This document shows positions 1-9,451 of a DNA stretch of 35,659 nt, piece by piece. The notes beneath the pieces are model-generated. The model ran no database searches and had not been told where the DNA came from. It was given only the letters and a program-made list of their open reading frames with translations. Each line of letters starts with the position of its first letter. Within the stretch, counting starts at the first letter, position 1. Made by a program: the position numbers and the translations under genes. Source of the stretch: Silene noctiflora (Eukaryota > Streptophyta > Magnoliopsida > Caryophyllales > Caryophyllaceae); assembly GCA_009801015.1 (NCBI GenBank), contig VHZZ01001731.1:111594-147252 (forward strand), in the 5' to 3' direction.

Positions 1-465
1 CATGGATTCGATGCTTGCTTCATGGATCTTCAAATGCCAGAAATGGATGGGTAATAGATGCCATTTCCCTAATTAATATTCCGTAACTTTCAGTGTAGGA
101 TGATTATTAGTTTCACAATATCTTTACGCGAGACAGTTTCACCTGAGACTTACTCGTTAGTTAATGGGTCATAATTGATAAAAGTTGCTCATGTCCCTAG
201 TGTTGATTGCCTGCCTTTTAGGTTTGAAGCTACACGACAAATTCGTCTCAAGGAAAGTGAGTTTAATGAGAAACTTGATATCGATGATGTCTCAGTAGAA
301 GGACAGGAGATTCCCTGGCACACACCGGTACTGGCAATGACAGCCGATGTCATTCAAGCCACAAATGAAGAGTGCATGAAGAGTGGGATGGATGGATACG
401 TGTCTAAACCTTTCGAAGAGGAGCAACTCTATTCAGCCGTAGCTTGCTTCTTTGTGTCATCATAG
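1..465 (+). CDS. Cytokinin-receptor-like hybrid histidine kinase, C-terminal receiver domain (partial, 3' end)
   Basis: The window opens inside a gene. Coding exons are 1-50 and 222-465, joined over a 171-nt GT/AG intron that splits a glycine codon. The peptide reads FDACFMDLQMPEMDG then FEATRQIR, and ends with LAMTADVIQAT, GMDGYVSKPFEEE and a short tail before the TAG at 463-465. This is the C-terminal receiver domain of a plant CHASE-domain cytokinin receptor. The aspartate of FMDLQMP is the expected phospho-acceptor, the threonine of AMTAD and the lysine of SKPF are the conserved switch residues, and all are present. In the family this domain takes the phosphate from the kinase core and passes it to a histidine phosphotransfer protein. 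The linker before PWHTPVLAMTADV fits the AHK2/AHK3 group better than AHK4, from memory only. The gene looks intact here; its kinase and sensor parts lie upstream of the window. Confidence 0.93.
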
Positions 466-944
466 TCCTCACTGTATGTATACTCAAACACCTCCGAGCC
501 TACAGTGGCCATATTACCGGAATGCTTGTATAGTTATTGAGTAGGATGATTTGAAGTTGGGGTTAGGATGTTAGATAGAGTTGATTAGGAATCTGAGGAT
601 GTTAGATAGAGTTGTCGTCTTCTCGACTAAGCATCGCTACTAATACCGACTTGTGATCAAGTTTGAAATGCCAAGGGAAGCCGAAATGTTCTGATGCAGC
701 CTTCATGTTATCAGTTTGTCATTGTAATGCATACTCCTATATGAAGAGTATATAAAGTATTTTAATTGAACCTATTATTATGAGTTGAGTATTTATATAA
801 GACCGTCTTAGATAAGAACCTCTAAACTAATCCGTTCTGGTCTTATGGAGTATATATACAATGAAAAAGAAAGCAAAGCACAACATGCCTAGGCTGGCTG
901 TTTATTATTTGGACTTTGGTTTCGTGGTAGCACAAAATTGAAGT
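466..944. other. 3' flank of the histidine kinase gene, no gene seen
   Basis: About 480 bases of AT-rich DNA that probably include the 3' UTR of the kinase gene. The phrase GATGTTAGATAGAGTTG occurs twice (566-582 and 598-614), a small direct duplication. I see no open frame with family resemblance. Confidence 0.5.
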
Positions 945-1008
945 GCTGCAGTAGCACTCCGGCCAATCTTTAATGCTCAAAGGTCCAGGTTCAAATCCTG
1001 GCTGCAGA
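945..1008 (+). repeat. Shortened tRNA-like sequence (tRNA pseudogene or SINE head)
   Basis: The acceptor 5' strand GCTGCAG (945-951) pairs with CTGCAGA (1002-1008) at six of seven positions. The T arm is a perfect five-pair stem, CCAGG/CCTGG (985-989 and 997-1001), with loop TTCAAAT. An internal Pol III box B, GGTTCAAATCC, lies at 988-998, and a box-A-like TAGCACTCCGG at 952-962 sits exactly where tRNA positions 8-18 should be. A T6 run (1011-1016) follows as a Pol III stop. Only 31 nt separate the acceptor linker from the T arm, about 8-10 too few for complete D and anticodon arms, so this is not a normal functional tRNA gene. CTTTAAT may be a relic of a lysine-type anticodon loop. Confidence 0.6.
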
Positions 1009-1824
1009 AATTTTTTGCCTTCTTTTTTTAAAATGTCGCTATTTACCACCTCCAGTACTTGGATCACACAGGAACCCTGATCTATGACAATATTTCACTT
1101 CGACCATCATGCTATATGATGGGTGGCATGCGGAAACAGCCAAAGAGTGGCCTGAAGACTGCAAACAAACTTTGCCATCAGAAAGTCGTTGGGGATAGTG
1201 ACACGTTCAGAGACCACTGTATAGAGGGCTCCCAGACTTTGTTGTTTAAGTTGCTTTGATAATGTTAGTAGTTAGTATTATCATATAAGTGGGAACTAAA
1301 CATTACTCCGTATTATACGCAACATTCTCTGAAAACACTGCCATAAACATCAAACAAACAATCAAGGAACGTTCGACATTTTCTCCTAAAACATGCATGT
1401 ATCAACTGAGTAGCTCAGTGTCACTAGCTATCTCCACATCCGCCTACAATCCTTAATAAAAATTCGTTACAAATACGACTTCACAAGAACAGGGTCTGCC
1501 ACACATATAGCACACGCTATGAATGACACTCAGTAAGCTAGTTCACATTGCTACATCAAAGAGCAAAGCCCATAGACAAAAGCACTGACAACGAGCTTTT
1601 CTGATGGCTTGCTTGCGATGAGGGCAATTGTTAACATAGTAATGGAGCTCAAAACAAAGGGAAAGAGGAAGAAAGTGGTGGTATCGGATGGAACAAAAAG
1701 AGAGACAGGGAAATCTATTAATTTCTTGTGATGTAAATATTACCCTCATTACCACAACTTAGCTCCATTTTCTTCCATTTTCGCACACACCATTACCCTT
1801 GTAACAATTACTTCCGTTTGAATC
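1009..1824. other. Intergenic, including the likely 3' UTR of the F-box gene
   Basis: No gene can be supported. A 66-codon open frame at 1059-1259 (+) shows no family resemblance. The part next to 1824 is downstream of the minus-strand F-box gene and probably holds its 3' UTR. Confidence 0.4.
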
Positions 1825-2952
1825 TTACAAATCAATGATAATCGTCACTGGAGCGTCTACTATACCACCCTTTTTGTCATCACCAAAATTTTGAGGTGAG
1901 AGGGCAATATCAACACCTTCTTGAAGTAAAACCAGACTCTCTTGGTATGATTCTACGTGCCAATGATATTCGCGATGAGATAGCTCCAGATTCACCATTA
2001 CAGGATTGTCTACAATTGGCTCTACCACGGCACCAGGTTTCCCCATCATCACCACAAGTCCATTCTTAGTAAAACCAACTACAAATTGCTGCAACCTAGT
2101 CGTATCAAGGTCCAGCGTAAACAATTTCACCCATGACTTAATTCCGGCATTCTCTAATAATCCCCAAATGTGACTTTTCCTAAAATCTAGAGTATGAATC
2201 AGCGCAAGAGAATCCCGGAAAATCGACAACTCTACTTCAGTAGGAGGAAACACATTGTTAACCTCATCAGGACAGGCAAACTCGGAACACGACTCAGAAC
2301 TCAAATCAAACGATACAAGCTTCATACTATGATCATCTAATGCAGTAACCCTATGAATAAGTCCTCCTACAGTTCGAGGCCGAGACCGGGTATTCCAATT
2401 GGGTACAAATTCAATCTTTCTCCAACATTTTTCCCTAAGAGAAAACACACAATTACGATCATCGTCAAACCTGCTAACTACTTTATAATCATTAGTCAAA
2501 ACATCAAACCCGAACCCGAAAACACGACCCGGGGGATATTTAGAACCACATGAATCGGGAAGAATGTAACATTTTCTAATACTAGGGTTCCATAATAAAA
2601 CAATCCCAGATTTATAATCCCATAAACAAACAATCCCATTAACACAACCCAGAATAACAAAACATTCACTTTTACTTTTGAAAGGGAAATAAAGGGATTC
2701 AATTGAATTGAAATGTTGATTGTCATGGTGTAAGGTGTATGTTTCCTTGAATTCAGGGATGGGCATTCGTCTGAAGAGAATTTTAGGGTTGTTATGAAGA
2801 TTGGTGTGATTTAGGTGTAATGAAATGAAATCAGAAGAATTAATTAGAGAATACCAATATCTGCAAACACATCTGATTTGTAGTAATGATTTTGCAGGAA
2901 CCCTTTTTAGGATTTCGCAAAGCAAATCGGCAGGTAAACAATTGAGTTCCAT
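1825..2952 (-). CDS. F-box protein with F-box-associated (FBA) interaction domain
   Basis: A single uninterrupted exon of 375 codons. Residues 1-45 form an F-box (LPADLLCEILKRVPAKSLLQ, then IRCVCRYWYSLINSSDF), the part that binds the SKP1-like subunit of an SCF ubiquitin ligase. Residues from about 90 to 330 match the pattern of the plant F-box-associated type 1 domain: GCVNGIVCLWD, then LLWNPSIRKCYILP, then VFGFGFDVLTNDYKVV. This domain has a kelch-like fold and recruits the substrate. Length and single-exon structure are normal for this very large family (FBX/CPR1/SKIP23-like). The start is the first ATG directly before the F-box. There are no breaks, so the gene may be active. The substrate cannot be predicted, because family members differ mainly in the FBA region. 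Confidence 0.93.
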   Translation of the reverse strand: MELNCLPADLLCEILKRVPAKSLLQIRCVCRYWYSLINSSDFISLHLNHTNLHNNPKILFRRMPIPEFKETYTLHHDNQHFNSIESLYFPFKSKSECFVILGCVNGIVCLWDYKSGIVLLWNPSIRKCYILPDSCGSKYPPGRVFGFGFDVLTNDYKVVSRFDDDRNCVFSLREKCWRKIEFVPNWNTRSRPRTVGGLIHRVTALDDHSMKLVSFDLSSESCSEFACPDEVNNVFPPTEVELSIFRDSLALIHTLDFRKSHIWGLLENAGIKSWVKLFTLDLDTTRLQQFVVGFTKNGLVVMMGKPGAVVEPIVDNPVMVNLELSHREYHWHVESYQESLVLLQEGVDIALSPQNFGDDKKGGIVDAPVTIIIDL

Positions 2953-3877
2953 CTAGTTAGTTTTTTCAGATATTTGGAGATTAAAACAACAGTTTTTTTT
3001 TTGATAGAAGATGAGTACGATGGTGGGAGCAGTAAATCGATGGGAATTGATCCGAAAAGGTTACCGTTACACTTGTATTGAATTTTCTGTACATTACAAG
3101 TAACCTTATGACACGTATCAATGGTGGATATAAGATAGAATCTTTGATTTTATTCCATTTGAGAGCCAAAAATTTAAAGATCAAATTTAAAATCTGAAAA
3201 TTAATCTTAATTAGTATCTTCCTAAATATGTAAGATTTGATGCTACCAAAATATTGAGAAAATTTGGTATTCCGTTAATCTTTTTTAATTATTTCTTTTG
3301 TTATGTATTACGGAGTATTTGGTTTATTTTTTACCATGACTCACCAAACATGCAAGTATGCAACCCTTAACAACACCGTCGGCTTTGCGCCAAGCACCAC
3401 ACACCACAACCATGTCGCCGGTGAACGCCTCCTTCACCCAGTCACCTCCATCTCCGGGATTTCTTCAACTACAACGTTGATTCCCATACCGTCGCCGTTC
3501 TTGCCGCCTTACCTATATCAATAACGACGACACGATCTTTCCACCACCATCAAACAGACAAACCATGGCCACTGGCCACCCATTACTCTTCTTCCTTTTT
3601 TTTTTATTGTGAAATTTCAATTTAAAACTTAGATCTACCAAGTAATGAGAAGAATTTCAGATAAATAACATCACAATTGGCTTCAAGGGAGGGTGTGGTT
3701 CAGTGGTTGTGCGGCGGGATTCGGTGGTGTAGGGGATGGGTAGGGGATGGCTGAAAGTACAACAATGATGATGATGAGAGAAGACGTGTGCCTGGGTTGC
3801 CGGTATCAGTGTGGTGGTGGCTGAGGGAAGTTGCGATAAGGGGAAAGGATAGTGGTAGAGGAGGAAAGGTGGAGATT
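2953..3877. other. Intergenic region 5' of the F-box gene, low complexity
   Basis: The part next to 2953 is the promoter side of the minus-strand F-box gene. The rest is AT-rich, then (3360-3560 and 3700-3880) rich in CCACC/GGTGG-type simple sequence that gives spurious proline- and histidine-rich open frames on both strands. I see no gene. Confidence 0.45.
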
Positions 3878-5575
3878 GCAGTTGTAATACCCGAATATTT
3901 TGGGATTCGTACGGAAGCCTTGAGATGCGTGAGAGTCATACGAGAGTAAGACTTGACCTTATATTAGACCAAGTGGAGCTTAAACTAGACCTAGTGAAGT
4001 GTGGAAGTGAAACGAGTAAGCTATCAGTGGACCGAGTAGGGTGCACTCGGCCGAGTAGATGGTCTACTCGACCAAGTGGTGTTGACTCGACCGAGTGAGT
4101 GGTTCACTCGACCGAGTAGGTAGCACTCGACCGAGTGAACCAGCCACTCGACCGAGTGACACTGTTAGTACGCGATAATTAGCCAAATCGTCCCTAACCT
4201 TAATTCATTTCTCATTCTTCCCCTTTCTCTCCAAGCTCTCTTCCTTCTCTCTAAAATCATCCTAAACCCTGTTTCTATGGAGTCTAAGCTTGGATAAAAG
4301 ATTAGCACACCTCACTCGCTATCCTTTCACTTTGTAACTAGATCTAAACATCTCCTTTAACACTAACTTTTGAGGGGGGGTTGTATATTTCGTTTATTAG
4401 TGACTTTAATTAGATTAGTGGGGAATTAGTGAGTATGAATAAAGGGTTTTAGTTAGTATGGTAGTATAGAATGTATTATAATAGTTATTATATGGTTATT
4501 GTAGGATGAGACGGTTTTATGAGGCAGAATTGAGTTGGATTTGTATAGCTTGTTGAAGATGTTAAAAGGTAGGTTAATCCTACACAGTTTCGATGCTATA
4601 GTTAGCCTTGTGTGTGCATCTATCATTTGGTTTCATGAAATGAGTTGTCTTGCATTCATATGGTAAGCATGGTTGATATGGAGTCATGAATGAGTAGGGA
4701 TTGTACTTCATATAGTAACGGTGGTATTGGTTTGAGCATTTGGTTCTTGGGTTCATGAATATGTCATGGTATGTTGGTAGATAATCAAATGAAAGGTTGA
4801 TAGATAGAATTGTATCATAATTGCATGTGTATGAGTTGTATTTTCTTGATGGAGGTTGATGTTGGCGGAGTGGTGATTGTATTGGAGACGGGAGACGGTT
4901 GGGAAACCGTCTTCAGATTGAGTCGTCTCTTGGAGCTTCTCACTCCAAGAGGGATGTGCACGTTAATGACTTGAGTTATGGAGGGACATCATTAGGTTGA
5001 GTCATGTCGTCTGACAGGGGATCTGAGTCGCTCTCGAGCCCGGTACCACCGGTGTGTCCAGAGTACCTTTTTACGGACTGCGGTCCGGCTGTTTGGTGGG
5101 CGGTGCTGCGGTGCCGTCACCGGGTTGTGGGTACGGTTGGGTGTGTCCCGGTACCGGTGTTGTGGAGTTGATAGTTTTGTCTCACGCATAGAATTGTCAT
5201 ATATCATATTTGCATGTTATGATTGCATCTTATATGTTTATATTAACGAAACTAGCCGTTTGTGGCTTATGTTATTTGTCACCTATTTCCGGGGTGGCAT
5301 GTGTCGATCCATATGATATATTCAATTATATGGGGAGCAGGTAAATTTCAGGTTATGTTGCATACGGGACTTGAGGCCGCGCTATGAGTTTGGAGCCGAG
5401 TTGTAGATATGAGATAGTGGACGAGTTGTATTTATTAATTATGTTGAAATGTAATCATTAAACTTATATTATTAATAAAATGTTATTTTAATTGGAGTTT
5501 TGAAACACTATCTCGGGCAACCGAGATGGTAATGCCTCGATTATCTTGGCCGGATAATCGGGGTGTTACAGCAGT
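3878..5575. mobile_element. Solo LTR (1688 bp, 3883-5570) of an LTR retrotransposon with 5-bp target duplication
   Basis: The unit starts TGTAATACCC at 3883 and ends GGGTGTTACA at 5570, the short inverted TG...CA termini of a plant LTR. It is flanked by a perfect 5-bp duplication, GCAGT at 3878-3882 and 5571-5575. There is no internal region, primer-binding site or second LTR inside, so it is a solo LTR left by recombination between the two LTRs of a full element. The length and the TGTAAYACCC end suggest a Ty3/gypsy type, which is inference. Open frames inside it are chance. Near the 3' end, CCGATTATCC-like arms (about 5538-5562) can form a hairpin. The perfect target duplication suggests a fairly recent insertion. 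Confidence 0.88.
4025..4158. repeat. Seven near-palindromic 14-mers (CACTCGACCGAGTG type) at alternating 19/21-bp spacing
   Basis: Motif starts are 4025, 4044, 4065, 4084, 4105, 4124 and 4145. The steps are 19, 21, 19, 21, 19, 21, so the higher-order period is 40 bp, close to four helical turns. The clearest copies are CACTCGACCGAGTG at 4124 and 4145; CACTCGGCCGAGTA at 4044 contains a perfect 10-bp palindrome. The array lies 140-275 bp inside the solo LTR, so it could be an upstream regulatory block of the element. The role is unknown. Confidence 0.85.
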
Positions 5576-5678
5576 ACACCGTAAAAACATTAATTACTCT
5601 TATTAAAACAAAATTTAGTGGAAAGTAATATAGTAATATGTTTCTTGTTTTTTATTAAAAGGGAAAAGATGGGTAAAA

Positions 5679-6253
5679 TCCCCCTTACTACTAAGAGAAT
5701 AAAAATTCTCTTAGTTTTCCCTCCAAAAAGCATCTATCTGAATAAGGCAATAAGTAAAACTTTATTTCATTACATTATTATATTTTCAATGAATATATTC
5801 TTATAATTAAACTCTAATCATTTAATTAAATTCATAATTATGAGTTTTTCATTAAAATAAATTAAAATTGGTTTTAAACTATAAACTATAAATTGCTAAT
5901 TTTTTGAATAATGCAATAATATATTATTGTAGATGTTGCTGAATTTTTGAATAATGTAATAATATATTACTGTAGATGTTGTTAATTTTTTTTAATAATG
6001 CAATAATATATTACAGCAGATAATAACTTGACACATATTTAGTATTTACTATTAGTTTCGTGACAAAAAAAATCATTTAAAAAAAATCACACCTTAACTT
6101 AATTCTCTTTAATTAGTTTTCGTTTTCCATTTCAATTTTTTTTCATATCAAAATATAAAAGAGAGAAATATTAAATATTTATGGTGTGCAAATTTAATAC
6201 ACTAAAAAAATAAAAACTCTATATACCGCGCAATGGCGCGGGATCTGTACTAG
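5679..6253 (+). mobile_element. Non-autonomous Helitron (575 bp)
   Basis: The 5' end is TCCCCCTTACTACTAAGAG at 5679 and the 3' end is CTAG at 6250-6253. The host bases are A before and T after, the expected A/T insertion site of Helitrons. Nine bases before the CTAG is the typical 3' hairpin: CCGCGC (6226-6231), loop AATG, GCGCGG (6236-6241). No Rep/helicase coding is present. The start and the hairpin region resemble the second Helitron at 19309-19642. Confidence 0.82.
5893..6026. repeat. Three tandem copies of a 43-44-bp AT-rich unit inside the Helitron
   Basis: The core AATAATGCAATAATATATTA recurs with copies beginning near 5906, 5949 and 5993. The copies are followed by variants of TTGTAGATGTTGCT (the third is degenerate). 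The units differ at only a few bases. Confidence 0.8.
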
Positions 6254-6826
6254 TTATATAAGTATAAGATATAAGACATTATCTTTAATTTTCTTCAAAT
6301 CTCTTCAAATTCACTACATGATTAGATGATAGATACCGCCACATGTTGAAAATTTATTAGTAGTGTAAAGAAGATTCATACACTAAGTGTAACCGAATCA
6401 TTTTGCGGAATTGATCGATCTGGATTCTCTTTATTTCCTTGAAAGAATGGATCTAAGTATCGAACGGTCATAATTATTTGGGTTTTTTTAATATGTGTCA
6501 TAAGAACACACATTAATAACCCAGATAAGGTAAGATTAACTATATATTCACATGAGATATTCAAGTATATTCTCATTTTTACGATATTTAATGAAAAAAT
6601 GTTGTTACTCTTACCATATAAAACCCTTTATATACTTTAAACAACTCGGAGAAATCTTATTTCAAATTTGTTCCAAATATTATCAACCATGGAAAACTGG
6701 GAATGTTTATAATCTACAAACAATCGATATTCATTGTATAAAAAATGGCGAATTAAGACATAATTCCTCCATTTATCTATTTTCTTCCCATTTCCCCCTT
6801 TTGACACTATGTTTGTTTGCCTAAAG
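6254..6826. other. AT-rich spacer, no gene recognised
   Basis: A 90-codon open frame at 6552-6824 (+) has no family resemblance and ends just before the transposase remnant. It might contain decayed internal parts of the Mutator-like element, but nothing supports that directly. Confidence 0.35.
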
Positions 6827-7415
6827 TAGATGCCCCACTTATTCCATCACCCATTAAGGTTGGTCCAGGAAGGCCTAGGAAAAAAAAAAAAGGATCCACA
6901 TGAGGATCCTAAGAGAAGTGGGAAGCTAACTAAAGATGGGCTTCAAATGACTCGTTCTATATGCAAGTCCAAGGAGCAAAATAAGAGAAAATGTCCTAAT
7001 AAAGGTACCACTATGTCTGAACCAACTTCTAAAAGAGGTAGAGGCAGACCAAGAAAGTTCAACACTCCTAACACCGACATAGAGCAAGATCTTAATGAAG
7101 CTACTGCACAACCTTCAGTAGGGGAGGCAGAGTTGCTGCAAGAAGAGGGGCCAGAGGTGCTGCAAGAGGAGCTAGGGGCCAGAGGTGGAAGGGTAAGTGT
7201 TTGTTAATTGTTGATATTTAAGCTTTTCAAATCCATAAGCAAACTTCTTTTCACATTCTCATAATAATATTTTGATGTAAATGTTGGTTTTACTGCAGCT
7301 ACCAAGAGGAATAAGAATTTTGTTTAATGGGGAGGGGAATGCTTTCACCAACAACCCTAACAATTCAGGAGGGACTAGAACAATGGACCAATCTGGTACT
7401 CAATCCAGCAGCTAG
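6827..7415 (+). pseudogene. C-terminal end of a Mutator-like (MULE, mudrA-type) transposase, broken
   Basis: Reading from about 6827, one frame gives VDAPLIPSPIKVGPGRPRKK up to a run of 12 A (6880-6891). The next part (DPHEDPKRSGKLTKDGLQ...) is in another frame, so a one-base slip in the A run has shifted the frame. The peptide then holds a zinc-knuckle region, SICKSKEQNKRKCPNK, and an AT-hook KRGRGRPRK. Plant MULE transposases end this way, with a CX2CX4HX4C knuckle after the SWIM finger. Here the first cysteine has become arginine and the histidine has become glutamine, so the knuckle is dead. A last intron with GT at 7193 and AG at 7298 leads to a 38-codon exon ending TAG at 7413-7415. The catalytic DDE core is absent from the window. 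It is a non-functional remnant. Confidence 0.75.
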
Positions 7416-7760
7416 CCAACAACACAAGTCTCAAGCAACCAATTGTGATTTCTCGTTTGATGTTAGTTGTACTATAGGACAATAGTTATGTAATGTGTCT
7501 TGCTGCAATGAATTCTGTCTGCCAGTTTATGTATCAGGCCATTGAGCATTGTTGTCACTTTATGACAGCCATTTTGTCAAACATTGTTGCTCACAGTTTA
7601 TGTCACTGATGCAAACAAAAATTTTGTATATTTTGATCAATGATTAAGGCGGGAATAAAACTTGGAACTTGGCATTGCAATGATTTCTTATTGAATACAG
7701 AATTTGGTACATAATCAATTCAAGGCAATTGTACATTACATTCAAATCCATAAGCTAACT
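7416..7760. other. Spacer between the convergent transposase and GRF genes
   Basis: About 345 bases containing the 3' ends of both convergent remnants. TTGTTGTCA-like and TTTATGTCA-like phrases recur loosely (7550-7610). Nothing else is seen. Confidence 0.4.
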
Positions 7761-8288
7761 TCATACACCATTCTTAACTATCCAATAAATTGCAAAAAAT
7801 ACCCAAGATAGAGTTAACATAATCATTCCAAATTTTTCACATCTACAATGTTTTCCTACTTCTAATTTTAATTTCACCACTTCCTAATTCAGTATCTCAT
7901 TCTTTATCTTCAATTTCAACATCTTCTCTTCTACCATCTTCTTCTCATATGTATCAATTGACACTGTGTTGCTTTCATCTAAGAACTGAAAATACCTACA
8001 ACAATTATCCTACAAAATAACAACTTCATAATGTGAAGTAAAACCCTAAAATAATAAACCCATTAAACCCCTAAAACAATGAACCCAGTAAAACCCTAAA
8101 ATAGTAAATCCAAATCAAAATTAAGATTTAAAATAACTTACCGACCAAAGAGGACAACCATAAAATCTCCTTCCCACATCCACACCATGCTTCACCGTTT
8201 TCACAACCGCAGGAATTTTCTGTTTGCACAACACATTATTCGTGCCATATGTTGTTCTTGATTTTAATGAAGAAGATGATGCACTCAT
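7761..8288 (-). pseudogene. GRF-type zinc-finger, coiled-coil, membrane-anchor protein gene with one internal stop
   Basis: Exon 1 runs from ATG at 8288 to 8142 (49 codons). A 132-nt GT/AG intron (8141-8010) follows, then exon 2 runs 8009-7761 to a TGA. Exon 1 gives VVKTVKHGVDVGRRFYGCPLW, the signature of a GRF zinc finger (C, then NPGRRF-like, then C); exon 2 begins DNCCRYFQFLDE, supplying the last cysteine and the aromatic segment. A short charged helical stretch (YEKKMVEEKMLKLKIKNE) follows, then a C-terminal membrane helix (GMIMLTLSWVFFAIYWIVK). One in-frame TAG at 7886-7884 interrupts the coiled coil, which is otherwise open to the end. GRF fingers bind single-stranded nucleic acid in some eukaryotic repair proteins; the role of these short plant proteins is unknown to me. 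It faces the MULE transposase remnant tail to tail. Confidence 0.75.
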
Positions 8289-8400
8289 TACTCAACAACT
8301 TTGAAAAAGAAGAGAGTAATAAATTAAGAAAGAAAAAGAAGTAAGAGAGAATAATCAGAAGATTTGAAGAAATGAACAAGAAGAACTGGAAATGGAAGAT

Positions 8401-8555
8401 ATAAAGATTCAACCCGTCTTGCTTGTGACGGTCACAAACTTGTGACGTCTCACAAACCTTTTTCCACTTGCCTCTCCCACTTGCAAGTTTGTCTCACGTC
8501 ACAAAGCTTGTGACGTGTTCACACACGTCACAAATGAGAATTTGTGATAAAGATT
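8401..8555. mobile_element. Mutator-type MITE copy A (8410-8546, 137 bp) with perfect 9-bp target duplication
   Basis: The element starts CAACCCGTCTTGCTTGTGAC and ends AATGAGAATTTGTG. Imperfect inverted ends share TTGTGACG. The 9-bp duplication ATAAAGATT (8401-8409 and 8547-8555) is perfect, which is the Mutator hallmark. It lies about 110 bp upstream of the GRF gene on that gene's promoter side. Confidence 0.82.
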
Positions 8556-8820
8556 AAACAGAAAAGTAGAAGGGTAATGGGACTTACATGGTCACTTGTT
8601 TAGAAACCGGTTATAACAGGTCAAAAATGGGGTTAGTCTGCTATAAGTTAAATGACGTCACAAATAAAATTATTTTCAGTTAAAGTTAGAATAGATTAAT
8701 ATGAGAAGAGAGGACATATGATGAATTATCCCCATGAAATAACTCATATTTTTAAGGACCTACTTTTAAAATTAAGCACAGGACACCAAAAATATCTGGG
8801 ACAACCATGGACATAAATCA

Positions 8821-9032
8821 TACTCCCTCCGTCCCAGTCATTTGTTGTCCTTTGGTTTTGGCACAAAGACCAAGGAAAAAGGAGGAAATCAATTATAACA
8901 TGATAAGTGGACTAAATAGAAGGTGAAAGATCAAATTACTCATCAAATGTTATCCTAAAATAGAAAGGACAACAAATGACTGAGACACCCAAAAATGAAA
9001 AAGGACAACAAATGACCGGGGCGGAGGGAGTA
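8821..9032. mobile_element. Stowaway MITE (8823-9030) with TA duplication
   Basis: The inverted ends are CTCCCTCCGTCCCAGTCATT and its near-complement ending GGGGCGGAGGGAG, about 28 bp long and nearly identical. TA dinucleotides flank both sides (8821-8822 and 9031-9032), as for Tc1/mariner Stowaways. The terminal phrase AGGACAACAAATGAC occurs twice near the 3' end (8968 and 9003 regions), so one end has been duplicated. Confidence 0.88.
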
Positions 9033-9365
9033 ATAAGGTAGAGAAATTATACACTATGAGAGTTGACTAATCACAAAATGAGTCTTTAATCTCTGCAGGC
9101 AAAGATTTGATTTACTAAGAAGACTCGCTTTCTATACTCAGCAATTGAGCATTATTATGCCTTAACGTGTGCTAAACTTTAGAGATCATGGCCAACCTGG
9201 AATTTGAATCTAATCCGACTGACTGCCTTCATTTTACATGTCGGTGTCTCCTTTTTTTCTACGTTTTCAGATTTACGTTCACACAAATACAGTAATTTAC
9301 ATTATTTCAATTTTCAAACTAGAGTGTCCAAACTACCAAGTTAATAATAGTATACTCTACGAACA

Positions 9366-9450
9366 AACCGTCTTGCTTGTGACCTCTCACAAGCCCCCTT
9401 CCACCTATTTATTGCTTGTGAGAGGTCACAAGCTGTCACAAATGAGCATG
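9366..9450. mobile_element. Mutator-type MITE copy B, compact, with a 20-bp perfect inverted repeat
   Basis: The left part ACCGTCTTGCTTGTGACC and the right part TCACAAATGAG match the ends of copy A. GCTTGTGACCTCTCACAAGC (9375-9394) and its exact complement (9414-9433) flank a 19-nt spacer and can form a strong hairpin. I could not find a clear target duplication, so the borders are approximate. It directly abuts the TATA box of the X8 gene. Confidence 0.65.
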
Positions 9451-9451
9451 C

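Noticed and set aside
3303..3939. Histidine/proline/serine-rich open frames on both strands
   Set aside because: Low-complexity CCACC/GGTGG sequence with no family pattern; the 3700-3939 frame runs across the LTR border.
4992..5316. Open frames of 63-71 codons
   Set aside because: They lie inside the solo LTR and overlap on opposite strands without any recognisable domain.
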